Shown here: positions 53,373 through 61,367 of the stretch, piece after piece
Layout of the letters: every line of letters starts with the position of its first letter
Numbering within the stretch: position 1 is the first letter of the stretch
Assembly: GCA_965119685.1 (NCBI GenBank)
Contig: OZ221971.1
Span: 868,001 to 932,000 of the forward strand
Direction of reading: 5' to 3'
Source: Merdibacter sp965119685
GTDB lineage: Bacteria > Bacillota_I > Bacilli_A > Erysipelotrichales > Erysipelotrichaceae
Length of the DNA: 64,000 bases
Notes under the pieces: model-generated
Seen by the model: the letters and a program-made list of their open reading frames with translations, nothing else
Told to the model about the DNA's origin: nothing
Database searches by the model: none
Made by a program: the position numbers and the translations under genes

Positions 53373-53660
53373 AATTCATTGTGTTATCCTGTATCCGCGT
53401 GATCGCCGCATATGAACAGCCGAAGGCAAACTGTGTTTGCATGCCATCTGATGGGCATTGTTCCCCACAGTCATATCACCTTTGAGAAGCAGTTTTACTT
53501 CACTGTCGGATGCCTTGGCGAAGCGCAAACGACAAAACGGCTCATCTAACGCAGCAGATATATTATAGCGAAGGTTGCTTGGGAAGTCAAAGCGTTTCCC
53601 ACAAAAGCGGGCAATTATCATACAGGAAAGCGGCTTTTGAAACAAGTGAAATCCTCTTAT
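53373..53660. other. Intergenic region between tRNA-Arg(CCT) and the feo operon
   Basis: A TATAAT box on the minus strand near 53569 could start a leftward transcript that includes the tRNA. The frames seen here lack convincing ribosome sites. Confidence 0.35.
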
Positions 53661-53716
53661 TTGTTAGCTATAACTAACAACAGACGATTGACTGCTTGTA
53701 AAAGTTGCTGTATGCT
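53661..53716 (+). promoter_or_regulatory. Promoter and DtxR/MntR-like operator of the feo operon
   Basis: The perfect dyad TTGTTAG-CTATAA-CTAACAA spans 53661-53680. It resembles operators of DtxR-family iron or manganese repressors. A promoter TTGACT (53688-53693) with TATGCT (53711-53716), spacer 17, starts eight bases later. A further CTAACTATA half-like site overlaps the -10. Confidence 0.7.
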
Positions 53717-53780
53717 AACTATACGATAGAAGGTGATGTGAAACGATCCACCACCCGTTGAGGAAAGAAAGGGATGAAGG

Positions 53781-53993
53781 ATGATGCCGCTGATATTCGC
53801 AGGTATTGGAGAGGAAAACACGATTCGCAGGGTAGGAGGAAGTGAGGAAACCCGACGTTTTTTAGAGAATCTCGGTTTTTTGACGGGAACGAGAATCACC
53901 GTCTTATCAGCGTTTGGCGGAAACGTGATCGTCAATGTACGTGATTCGCGCGTTGCCATCAACGAGGATATGGCCCGGCACATCATGATCTGA
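53781..53993 (+). CDS. feoA: FeoA family protein (first copy)
   Basis: The 70-residue SH3-like protein matches FeoA: RRVGGSEETRRFLENLGFLTGTRITVLS and VIVNVRDSRVAINEDMARHI. It is a cytoplasmic partner of the FeoB ferrous iron channel. It is first in the operon; start ATG 53781 or the adjacent ATG 53784 follows AAAGGG. Confidence 0.92.
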   Translation: MMPLIFAGIGEENTIRRVGGSEETRRFLENLGFLTGTRITVLSAFGGNVIVNVRDSRVAINEDMARHIMI

Positions 53994-54042
53994 TGTCCGT
54001 GTTATATAGATCAGATCGTATCGCAGGAAAGGAGATGCAGGA

Positions 54043-54261
54043 ATGACATTAGGTGAAGCAGAGGTTGGAAGCACGGTTGTCGTGGAGAAAATCGAAGGAG
54101 ATAAAGCCTATAAGCGCCGCATTATGGACATGGGCATTACCAAGGGGACGGAATTGTATATCCGCAAGGTCGCTCCTTTAGGGGACCCTGTTGAAATTAC
54201 GGTCAGGGGCTATGAGCTGTCCGTGCGTAAAGAGGATGCCAAGTGCGTCTTGGTAAAGTAA
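54043..54261 (+). CDS. feoA: FeoA family protein (second copy)
   Basis: The 72-residue FeoA has the typical RRIMDMGITKGTELYIRKVAPLGDPVEITVRGYELSVRK pattern compressed into one SH3-like domain. Two feoA genes before feoB are common in Bacillota; the copies here are quite different, suggesting separate contacts on FeoB. GGAAAGGAG lies before the ATG. Confidence 0.94.
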   Translation: MTLGEAEVGSTVVVEKIEGDKAYKRRIMDMGITKGTELYIRKVAPLGDPVEITVRGYELSVRKEDAKCVLVK

Positions 54262-54285
54262 GAGAAAACTTGAGGAGGTTTACAA

Positions 54286-56463
54286 ATGACAGTGAGAATT
54301 GCATTGGCCGGTAATCCGAACTGTGGCAAGACCACGATGTTCAATAACCTGACGAAAGCCAATCAGTACGTTGGTAACTGGCCGGGGGTTACGGTTGAAA
54401 AAAAAGAGGGGAAATGGAAGAAAGATAAGAATGTGATCGTTACCGATCTTCCGGGTATTTACTCCCTTTCGCCATACACGCTGGAGGAGGTTGTCAGCCG
54501 GGATTATCTGCTGAATGATCGTCCGGATGTGATTGTCAATCTGGTGGATGCAACAAATATCGAGCGCAATCTCTACTTGACAACACAGCTGATGGAAACC
54601 GGAATTCCGGTGGTTATCGCCCTGAATATGGCGGATCTGCTGGAAAAACGCGATATTCGCATCGACACGGAGCGTTTATCCATGCTGCTGGATGCGGAGA
54701 TCATCGAGACCTCGGCGTTAAAGGGCAGCGGTTTAGACGAGCTGATGGACAAGGCGGTCAAGAGGGCACAGAGCAAGACGGTCGATTTGCCGCGGGAGAT
54801 TTTCTCCGCAGGCATGGAAAAGGCGATCAGCGAGGTGAAGGCGGTTTTGCCATCGGCGATCAGCGAGGATCGTAAACGCTGGTATGCGGTCAAATTTTTG
54901 GAAAATGACAGCAAGGTGACGGAGAGCATGCAGCTATCCGCGCAAGGCAAGGCAGTCGTCGAGACACAGCGTGCGACGCTGGAAAAGGCGATGGATAACG
55001 ATATGGAGAGCATCGTTACCGATGAGCGCTATCAGTTTATTCAAAAGCTGGTGAAAACAGCGGTGAAGAAGGCAAAGGGTGAGATGACAATCTCAGATAA
55101 GATCGACCGCATCGTCACTAACCGCATTCTCGGTATCCCGATCTTTGTCGCCGTCATGTTCTTAGTTTACTATGTTTCCGTTTCGACGATCGGTACGATT
55201 GTCACCGATTGGACCAACGACGAGTTTGTCGTCATGATTCAGGAAGCTGTCGGCGGGTTCTTAAACTCTCTTGGCAGCAGCGATCTGATTCAATCCTTGG
55301 TTGTTGACGGCATCGTCGGCGGGGTCGGCGCCGTGCTGGGCTTTGTTCCGCAGATGGCGATTCTGTTCTTGTTTTTATCGATTTTAGAGGATTGCGGCTA
55401 CATGGTGCGCATCGCGTTTGTCATGGACCGAATTTTCCGTCATTTCGGCCTTTCAGGCAAAAGCTTCATTCCGCTGCTGATCTCTTCGGGATGCGGAATC
55501 CCGGGAATCATGGCGTCAAAGACGATTGAGCAGGACAACGATCGGCGTCTGACGATCATGACCGCGACATTCGTTCCTTGCGGTGCGAAGCTGCCGGTCA
55601 TCGCACTCATGGGCGGCGTGATGGCAAGCTATGTGACAACCGGCAATTATGAGGCCGGCGGATGGATTGCCCCGCTGATGTATTTCCTTGGTATCATCGC
55701 CGTATTGGTTTCGGCGATCATTCTGAAAAAGACGAAGCCGTTTTCCGGCAAACCGGCGCCGTTTGTCATGGAGCTTCCGCAGTATCACATTCCTTCTGTC
55801 AAGACGGTGCTGATGCATGTGTGGGAACGCTTAAAAGGCTTTATCATCAAAGCGGGCACGATTTTGTTCTTGGCCTGTGTGGTGATGTGGTTCTTGGCAG
55901 GCTTTGGCTTTGTCGATGGCAGCTTCACGATGGTCGAGGACAGTGCGGACAGCTTGCTTGCCGTGATCGGCAATTCGATCGCATGGCTGTTTGCTCCGCT
56001 GGGCTTTGGCGAGTGGCAGCCGGTCGCCGCATCGCTCTCCGGTTTTACCGCAAAGGAAGCGATTGTATCGACGATGGGTGTTTTGGCCAATGTATCGGAG
56101 GATTTAGCGGAGGAGGCGACGATCGTAGCGCCTGCGGTTGCCGCATGGTTTCCGACATCGATGGCGGCGTTCTCCTTCTTGCTGTTTAACATGCTGGATT
56201 CTCCTTGCTTAGCGGCGATTGCTACGATGGCGCAGCAGATGCAGTCACGAAAGTGGTTCTGGTTTGCGATTTTATTCCAAAATCTGTTCGCGTATGTCGT
56301 CTGTCTCATCGTTTATCAGTTGGGTACGCTATTGACGGGAGGCGCGTTTGGCGTATGGAGCGCGGTCGCGATCGCCCTGCTGGCGGCGCTGCTGTATTTA
56401 TTGCTGCGCAAAGATCCATATAAAAATCAGAAGGTGTACGCGCGCCGTTCTGTACAAGAGTAG
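54286..56463 (+). CDS. feoB: Ferrous iron transporter FeoB
   Basis: The 725-residue protein has an N-terminal G domain (G1 GNPNCGKTT at 8-16, G3 DLPGIYSLSPY near 55, G4 NMADL near 111) and a GDI-like helical region. A membrane domain follows with two Gate motifs (about 280-480 and 500-720), including the SGCGIPGIMASK segment near 405 with its Cys. It imports Fe(II) across the membrane under low oxygen. GAGGAGG precedes the ATG. It is the third of six closely spaced genes. Confidence 0.97.
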   Translation: MTVRIALAGNPNCGKTTMFNNLTKANQYVGNWPGVTVEKKEGKWKKDKNVIVTDLPGIYSLSPYTLEEVVSRDYLLNDRPDVIVNLVDATNIERNLYLTTQLMETGIPVVIALNMADLLEKRDIRIDTERLSMLLDAEIIETSALKGSGLDELMDKAVKRAQSKTVDLPREIFSAGMEKAISEVKAVLPSAISEDRKRWYAVKFLENDSKVTESMQLSAQGKAVVETQRATLEKAMDNDMESIVTDERYQFIQKLVKTAVKKAKGEMTISDKIDRIVTNRILGIPIFVAVMFLVYYVSVSTIGTIVTDWTNDEFVVMIQEAVGGFLNSLGSSDLIQSLVVDGIVGGVGAVLGFVPQMAILFLFLSILEDCGYMVRIAFVMDRIFRHFGLSGKSFIPLLISSGCGIPGIMASKTIEQDNDRRLTIMTATFVPCGAKLPVIALMGGVMASYVTTGNYEAGGWIAPLMYFLGIIAVLVSAIILKKTKPFSGKPAPFVMELPQYHIPSVKTVLMHVWERLKGFIIKAGTILFLACVVMWFLAGFGFVDGSFTMVEDSADSLLAVIGNSIAWLFAPLGFGEWQPVAASLSGFTAKEAIVSTMGVLANVSEDLAEEATIVAPAVAAWFPTSMAAFSFLLFNMLDSPCLAAIATMAQQMQSRKWFWFAILFQNLFAYVVCLIVYQLGTLLTGGAFGVWSAVAIALLAALLYLLLRKDPYKNQKVYARRSVQE

Positions 56464-56537
56464 TCTGATCAGCGCCGGGTGATGCTTACACGCGGCGCTA
56501 TTTGAATAGGGTTTGAATAGAAGAGGAGGATGCAGAC

Positions 56538-56720
56538 ATGGCAGATATGATCATATTGGCACTTGTGGTCGGCTATTGCGCATGGGTGATCGTCCATCGC
56601 CGCAAAGAAGCGAAATTGGCGGCACGCATGGGAAAAATCATGGGCTGCGCCGGCTGTGCATCTTGTTCCTGTGAGGGCTGTCAGCCCCTTTCCTCGCCGG
56701 AGAAAGCGATGCAACAGTGA
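56538..56720 (+). CDS. FeoB-associated Cys-rich membrane protein
   Basis: The 60-residue protein has one membrane helix (about 4-20), a basic stretch, then a Cys cluster CAGCASCSCEGC near 37-48. It matches the FeoB_associated family found behind feoB in Bacillota. The cysteines may hand iron on or sense redox. GAGGAGG lies before the ATG. Confidence 0.9.
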   Translation: MADMIILALVVGYCAWVIVHRRKEAKLAARMGKIMGCAGCASCSCEGCQPLSSPEKAMQQ

Positions 56721-56738
56721 GTGAAGGAGAGTGGCGAG

Positions 56739-56867
56739 ATGGGAAATTCCACAGGATCGATGTTTTATTTCTTCGTACTGTTTCTTGTTTTGTATGTGAT
56801 TGGCGCAGGCGCTTATACGATTGTTATGCGGATGAAAAAGCGCGGCAGGCGGCGTAATCGTTCTTAG
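56739..56867 (+). CDS. Tiny membrane protein of the feo operon (42 residues)
   Basis: It starts at ATG 56739 after GGAGAG and ends at TAG 56865-56867. One hydrophobic helix (FYFFVLFLVLYVIGAGAYTI, residues 9-28) is followed by a strongly basic tail (RMKKRGRRRNR). No known family. Its position between two feo-associated genes, with 18- and 20-base gaps, makes it a probable accessory subunit of the iron transporter. Confidence 0.7.
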   Translation: MGNSTGSMFYFFVLFLVLYVIGAGAYTIVMRMKKRGRRRNRS

Positions 56868-56887
56868 CGGGAAAGAGGTGACAAGAG

Positions 56888-57253
56888 ATGAATCTCACAG
56901 ACATTATTGTTCTCGTGGTGGTCGTCATCGGATTGGCGTTTGCTTTTCGCGGTGCAGTTTCACACTTTAAAGGTGAGGGAGCGTGCTGCGGCGGAAGTGC
57001 GAAGAGTCATGAAAAAAAGCAGTTGGATGGAGCACTCATCGGGAATCGGCTGCTTCGGATAGAGGGGATGCACTGTGCAAATTGTGCGGCGCGGATAGAG
57101 GAAGCGCTGGATGCGATAGAGGGTATTGCCGCCGAGGCAGATCTGAAAAATCACTGTGCGCGCGTTCGCTTTGACAGGGCGTTTGATGAGGCACGCGTGC
57201 GGCAGGCGGTTTTGGATGCCGGTTATCGCGTGGTATCGATAGAGGAGCTATGA
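56888..57253 (+). CDS. Fusion of a FeoB-associated membrane segment and an HMA metal-binding domain
   Basis: The 121-residue protein starts with a membrane helix (about 5-21) and a short CCGG cluster, like a FeoB-associated protein. It continues with an HMA domain (about 52-121) carrying the GMHCANC metal motif near 60. HMA domains normally bind Cu(I) or Zn. The helix would hold the domain at the inner membrane face beside FeoB. A role in metal selectivity or copper protection is possible, but inferred. GAGGTGAC precedes the ATG. Confidence 0.82.
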   Translation: MNLTDIIVLVVVVIGLAFAFRGAVSHFKGEGACCGGSAKSHEKKQLDGALIGNRLLRIEGMHCANCAARIEEALDAIEGIAAEADLKNHCARVRFDRAFDEARVRQAVLDAGYRVVSIEEL

Positions 57254-57393
57254 TGGCGGATGGTGCATAAAACTGGTGTGCGGAGAGTTTTCTCGCTTTT
57301 CAAACGGATGTGTTGAAAGAGAGATGGCAGGCATGTGCTAAGCGTGAATCAGCATGCAGGGCTTGTAGAAGCAAGGCTTTCATAGAATCGGTT

Positions 57394-57419
57394 AGGAGAG
57401 TGTGGGGCTCTCCTTTTTC
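57394..57419 (+). terminator. Terminator of the feo operon
   Basis: AGGAGAG and CTCTCCT arms around TGTGGGG, followed by TTTT. Confidence 0.85.
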
Positions 57420-57626
57420 TTTGAAAGCAGTGAAAAACAGGAGGATGTAGATGCTTTGATCTCAACCATGGCGCAGCAAAAAAATATGGAGAAACAAGGA
57501 TAAAAAGAGGGGTGAGGTGAAAGTGATCCTATCAAAGGCTTACTATGCTTTCATTTGAACGGACACGCGAAAACAAACGTAATAGCCTTTTGTATTCGCT
57601 TGAAATCATATGCTGAAGAAATGAAT

Positions 57627-57831
57627 GGGGCTGTAACGAAAAGAACAAGGAATATCACTATGCAAAAAAAGAACGAGTGTGGATGCAAACTGACGCTATG
57701 TTACACTCGTTTTTCTATTGGTTTCCGCTGTTTTTGGAATGACAAATTTCACAGGCGGCAAAAAAACGAATCCGTTCTCCTATGCGAATACAATGCTTTT
57801 TTTGCCGAATGCCTTTATTCGTTACAGCCCC
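57627..57831 (+). repeat. TIR-bounded structured repeat, copy C (205 bp)
   Basis: It has perfect 14-base inverted ends (GGGGCTGTAACGAA at 57627; TTCGTTACAGCCCC at 57818). The first internal hairpin is AACGAGTGT/ACACTCGTT with a T-run (about 57672-57713). The second has arms CGGCAAAAAA/TTTTTTTGCCG (57752-57807). It is nearly identical to copy B in reverse. It sits between the ends of the feo operon and the leftward oxidoreductase gene. The rest of 57254-57851 holds no gene. Confidence 0.85.
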
Positions 57832-57851
57832 ATCTGTTGTATTTCATCTGT

Positions 57852-58874
57852 TCATTGAGAGGAATCCGCAGCTGCATCGTCATCGCCAAAGCGGATGCCG
57901 GCGCTCTTGCGCAGCCGCTCAAATACTTCCATGACCTGACAGGTTTCCAGCGCTAATCGTTCGTATTCCGCAGTGTCGTTTTCGCGAAGGATACGGACGA
58001 AATCGCGCACCTCTTCATACAGGGAATCCCGTAAGGCGCTTTCAAGAGCGGTATCGGAAAGATCCTCACAGGTCTTTGCCAATCGGTCATGATAGTGGAA
58101 CTGACCGCAAATGCTAGGTTGAGAGTGTACGCTGATCGTTCCCAGCGTTCCTTGAATCTGTGTGATCGGCTCACTTTGACTGTCCTTTGCACATGAGAAA
58201 GAGGCGAGAAAGTCCGGATATTTTAAAATGCCGCAGCCGCTGGTGTCGATGCCGTTTTCGCCGAGGTTTGGATAGTATTGTACCTCTTGCGGAATGCCGA
58301 ACAAGGCAACGATAAAATGCAGCGAGTAGATGCCGATGTCGGCGAGCGCACCGCCGGAGAACGCAGGGTTAAAGATGTTGGGATTCTCACCTTTCAAATA
58401 TGCGTCATAACGGCTGGAGTATTGAGAAAAGTTCGACTGCACCAGTTTGATTTCCCCCAGTTTCGGCAGTAAAGATCGGATCTTGAGAAAATTGGCGCTG
58501 TGGACGGTTCTGATCGCTTCAAAGAGAAAGCGCTGTTGTTTGTTTGCCAGTGCGAACAGCTCCTCACATTGCCGCATGTTGGAGGTGAACGGTTTTTCGC
58601 AGATGACGTGCTTGCCTGCATTTAGGATTTGCTTGGCATAGACGTAATGCAGGGAGTTGGGAGAAGCGATGTAGACGATGTCGATCGCAGGGTCTTTCAG
58701 CATCTCATCGAGATCGGTATAGATCGTAGGAATGTGAAACTTTTCAGCCAACGGCTGTGCGTGTTCCCGTTTGCGCGTGTACATCGCCGTGCATTGGATG
58801 CCTTCGGCTGCCGAAACAGCCTTTAAAAAGGCGTTGACGATGAAGTTGGTTCCGATGGTGGCAATATGATACAT
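57852..58874 (-). CDS. Gfo/Idh/MocA-family NAD(P)-dependent oxidoreductase
   Basis: The 340-residue protein has an N-terminal Rossmann domain (IATIGTNFIVNAFLKA, then MYTRKREHAQPLAEK) and the family's IDIVYIASPNSLHYVYAKQIL near 68 and HVICEKPFTSNMRQCEEL near 90 with the catalytic EKP Lys. The second domain includes GGALADIGIYSLHFIVALFG near 175. It probably acts on a sugar or polyol; the substrate is unknown. The nucleotide loop G-T-N-F-I is less Gly-rich than usual. AAGGAGG precedes the ATG. Monocistronic. Confidence 0.9.
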   Translation of the reverse strand: MYHIATIGTNFIVNAFLKAVSAAEGIQCTAMYTRKREHAQPLAEKFHIPTIYTDLDEMLKDPAIDIVYIASPNSLHYVYAKQILNAGKHVICEKPFTSNMRQCEELFALANKQQRFLFEAIRTVHSANFLKIRSLLPKLGEIKLVQSNFSQYSSRYDAYLKGENPNIFNPAFSGGALADIGIYSLHFIVALFGIPQEVQYYPNLGENGIDTSGCGILKYPDFLASFSCAKDSQSEPITQIQGTLGTISVHSQPSICGQFHYHDRLAKTCEDLSDTALESALRDSLYEEVRDFVRILRENDTAEYERLALETCQVMEVFERLRKSAGIRFGDDDAAADSSQ

Positions 58875-59469
58875 GGTGATTCCTCCTTGTTGAATTCTTA
58901 ATAAAAATATAGCACAGCCCTATCAGCAGGAAAACCCCTATTTTGAGGCTGCGGCAGAAATGGGGAAGCATTTGCCATGAGGGAGAAAGAGAAGATGGAA
59001 AGGAAAGATGAAAGAAAGATCATCGGCGTGTAATCTCAAGGATGGCAGGACGGCGCGCAGCAGGAACTGTGAAAGGAGAGAATTTTTGATCAAGAGTTGA
59101 GCAACAGGACAATGAATCGGTGAAAGAACAGCGACATCCTGCGCGACCTTCGCGGATATTTCTGATATAATAAAAGGGAATCATGGATGAAGTATTGGAA
59201 ATGCAGCGAGTGCAGGGAAGCGGCAATAGATGCCGGCTTTGACACGGATGGTATTGATGTGTTGCCATGCGCTGTGCAAGCAGCTCGTGAAAAGGCGCGG
59301 GTGTGTCGATGGTGTGATATAGAAGCAGCGGGATGTTACGGATAGTGTACTGTTGATTTCCGATAAAAAGAGAGGCGCCTCTCATCGAATGGCAGGCGTG
59401 TTCCTCTGTAATTGCTTGGCAGGAAATTTGTGCGGACGAAATCATAAGAATAAAAGGAGGATGATAGGT
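58875..59469. other. Divergent intergenic region
   Basis: TATAAT at 59166-59171 is a possible -10 for the kinase gene, with no clear -35. No supported gene in the stretch. Confidence 0.4.
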
Positions 59470-60126
59470 ATGAGCAAGAAGGTGATCATCACCATTTCAC
59501 GTCAGTATGGCAGCGGCGGCAAGATGATCGGAGAAAAGCTGGCGCAGTCGCTGGGGATCGCTTGTTACGACAAGGTGTTTTTGGAAAGCATCTCAAAGAA
59601 GCTGGGGGTTTCCGGAGCGTTTTTTACAGATGAGAACCGCGGAGAAAACGGCTTATATGAGGTAGGTAACCGGTCGCGGCTCTCTGCGGTGACGGCGCTG
59701 ACGGTGAATAATGAAGTCTATGAGAGCGCCGCAAAGCTGATTCGGGAGATTGCCGCTAAAGAGAGCGCCGTCATCGTCGGGCGCTGCGGAGACTATGTGC
59801 TGAAAGATCAGGAAAATGTGCTTTCCTTGTTCATCTATGCCGATAAGAAAGAGCGCATGCAACGGGGAATCGAGCTGTATCATCTGGATGAGAAAAACGT
59901 CGAGGAGACGATGCAGCGCTTTGACAGAAAGCGGGCGCATTTCTATGAGTTTTATACAGACCGCAAATGGGGAGCCGTCACCAATTATTCGATGATGGTA
60001 AATACCAGTAAAATGGGGATTGACGAATGTGTCCGCTATTTGAGCGCGCTGGTAAGAGAGATGCAGAGAGAGGATGTATCATCGCATCAGGAGAGCACCG
60101 CAGTCGATGGTGAGCGTTCATGTTGA
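59470..60126 (+). CDS. Cytidylate kinase-like protein
   Basis: The 218-residue protein matches the cytidylate-kinase-like family (Cmk2 type). The P-loop is ISRQYGSGGKMIGEKLA near 9, followed by CYDKVFLESISKKLG near 32, VIVGRCGDYVL near 100, and an LFIYADKKERMQR lid near 120. Members of this group often lie apart from true cmk and their substrate is uncertain. Start ATG 59470 is nine bases after AAAGGAGG. Confidence 0.88.
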   Translation: MSKKVIITISRQYGSGGKMIGEKLAQSLGIACYDKVFLESISKKLGVSGAFFTDENRGENGLYEVGNRSRLSAVTALTVNNEVYESAAKLIREIAAKESAVIVGRCGDYVLKDQENVLSLFIYADKKERMQRGIELYHLDEKNVEETMQRFDRKRAHFYEFYTDRKWGAVTNYSMMVNTSKMGIDECVRYLSALVREMQREDVSSHQESTAVDGERSC

Positions 60127-60375
60127 ACATAGCTAAGCCGGCGCGGCAAAAATGCAGGTGATCTATGTGCCAGCGGACGGTGGGTCTGACGCTTTTTGCT
60201 TCTTTGATACCTGTGTGAAAGTGTACAGCGGCGGCCCGAGGAATATTCTGTTTTCATACAGCAGGCGGCAAGCGAAGGAACGCAGCCGTTGTTAGGATAA
60301 CAAAATTTCACATACTCTGATGACAACTTATGGTAACGGCGATGATATAGTGGAGATGTCGAAAGGAAGATGACT

Positions 60376-60903
60376 ATGAAATCGAAATGGACCCTCAAGC
60401 ATAATAAGCGTCATTGCACGATTGTCAATGAGGGAGGGAAGAACATCGGCTATCAGCCCAATGCCGGTGTGCAGATTATGGAAGCAGACGGCTATGGCTT
60501 TAAGGATCTCAACGGCAGCGGGCACCTGGATGCCTTTGAGGACTGGCGGCTGCCGCTCAAAGCGCGCATTGAGGATTTCTGCAAACGCTTTGGCATTCAT
60601 CAGCGTCAGGGAGACATCCTGTATCGCAATGGAACGGCAGCTTTGCCCAAAGAGGTGATGGAGGGGTTGACAGAGAACCACCTCATCGAGGATGCGATTG
60701 CAGATGAGCCAGCACAAGACCGCGTTTATCTGATGGAACATCGTCTGTTGGTAGCGCTCATTCTCATTTTGGATGAGGGAAATCATGACTATGTTATCCA
60801 GCTGATGATCGAGAGCGCTAAGGATGGACTGCTCAACAGCGTAATTTACACCATTGCCAATACGTTTCATCAATTTAATCTGAGTGCAGCGGCACAGCTC
60901 TAA
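60376..60903 (+). CDS. Mini-protein resembling the N-terminal segment of GH3 glycosidases, with an EF-hand-like loop
   Basis: Of its 175 residues, the first 75 match the pre-catalytic segment of clostridial GH3 beta-glucosidases (NEGGKNIGYQPNAGVQIMEADG, then FKDLNGSGHLDAFEDWRLPLKARIED). The loop D-L-N-G-S-G-H-L-D-A-F-E fits the canonical 12-residue calcium site. Where GH3 enzymes continue into the barrel, this protein has an unrelated helical C-terminus and stops. There is no signal peptide. ATG 60376 has AAGGA eight bases upstream. It may be a truncated GH3 relic or a repurposed small protein. Confidence 0.65.
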   Translation: MKSKWTLKHNKRHCTIVNEGGKNIGYQPNAGVQIMEADGYGFKDLNGSGHLDAFEDWRLPLKARIEDFCKRFGIHQRQGDILYRNGTAALPKEVMEGLTENHLIEDAIADEPAQDRVYLMEHRLLVALILILDEGNHDYVIQLMIESAKDGLLNSVIYTIANTFHQFNLSAAAQL

Positions 60904-61367
60904 AATGGGGGATTCCCGTGTGTGTCTCAGGGTGCGTCTTTCCATGATCTGTAGGGCGCCCTTTCCATTCACGTGTGGGCGATAAAAACAGTAAGAGATG
61001 AAGTTTTCCGCATTTGCAGAAGAAGTCATTCCTTTTTTGCTGTCGTCGTACCTCTATGAAAAATAACCCGAGCGAAAATTGGTTTTAAAAATAATGACAA
61101 GCGAGCGTTTTCTGAAAGATCATTTTGATAGGGAGAGCAGGGGAAGCAAGCCATCCTTTCTCTTTCGTGTTTGTCATAGGCTGTGAAACGCACGCATATA
61201 GCCGGCTGAAAAAGAGGTGCGCCGTGCTGTTGATGAAAAAAAGCGCAGTTGAAAGAAACGTTCATTCTGACAGCTGCACTGATTTTTATTCTCAAAAGCG
61301 GCGTTTGGGCATTCTCAGCAAGCGCCGTTTCCTATGCGTCGGCTTTCATCCTCCTGTGTTTCCTTGC
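60904..61367. other. Non-coding region between convergent genes
   Basis: It contains a weak GGGCGCCC dyad and an AACGCTCG/CGAGCG-rich stretch near 61070-61110. No supported gene. Confidence 0.35.

Noticed and set aside
53376..53645. An 89-codon leftward frame between tRNA-Arg(CCT) and feo
   Set aside because: It overlaps the probable tRNA promoter and has no family features.
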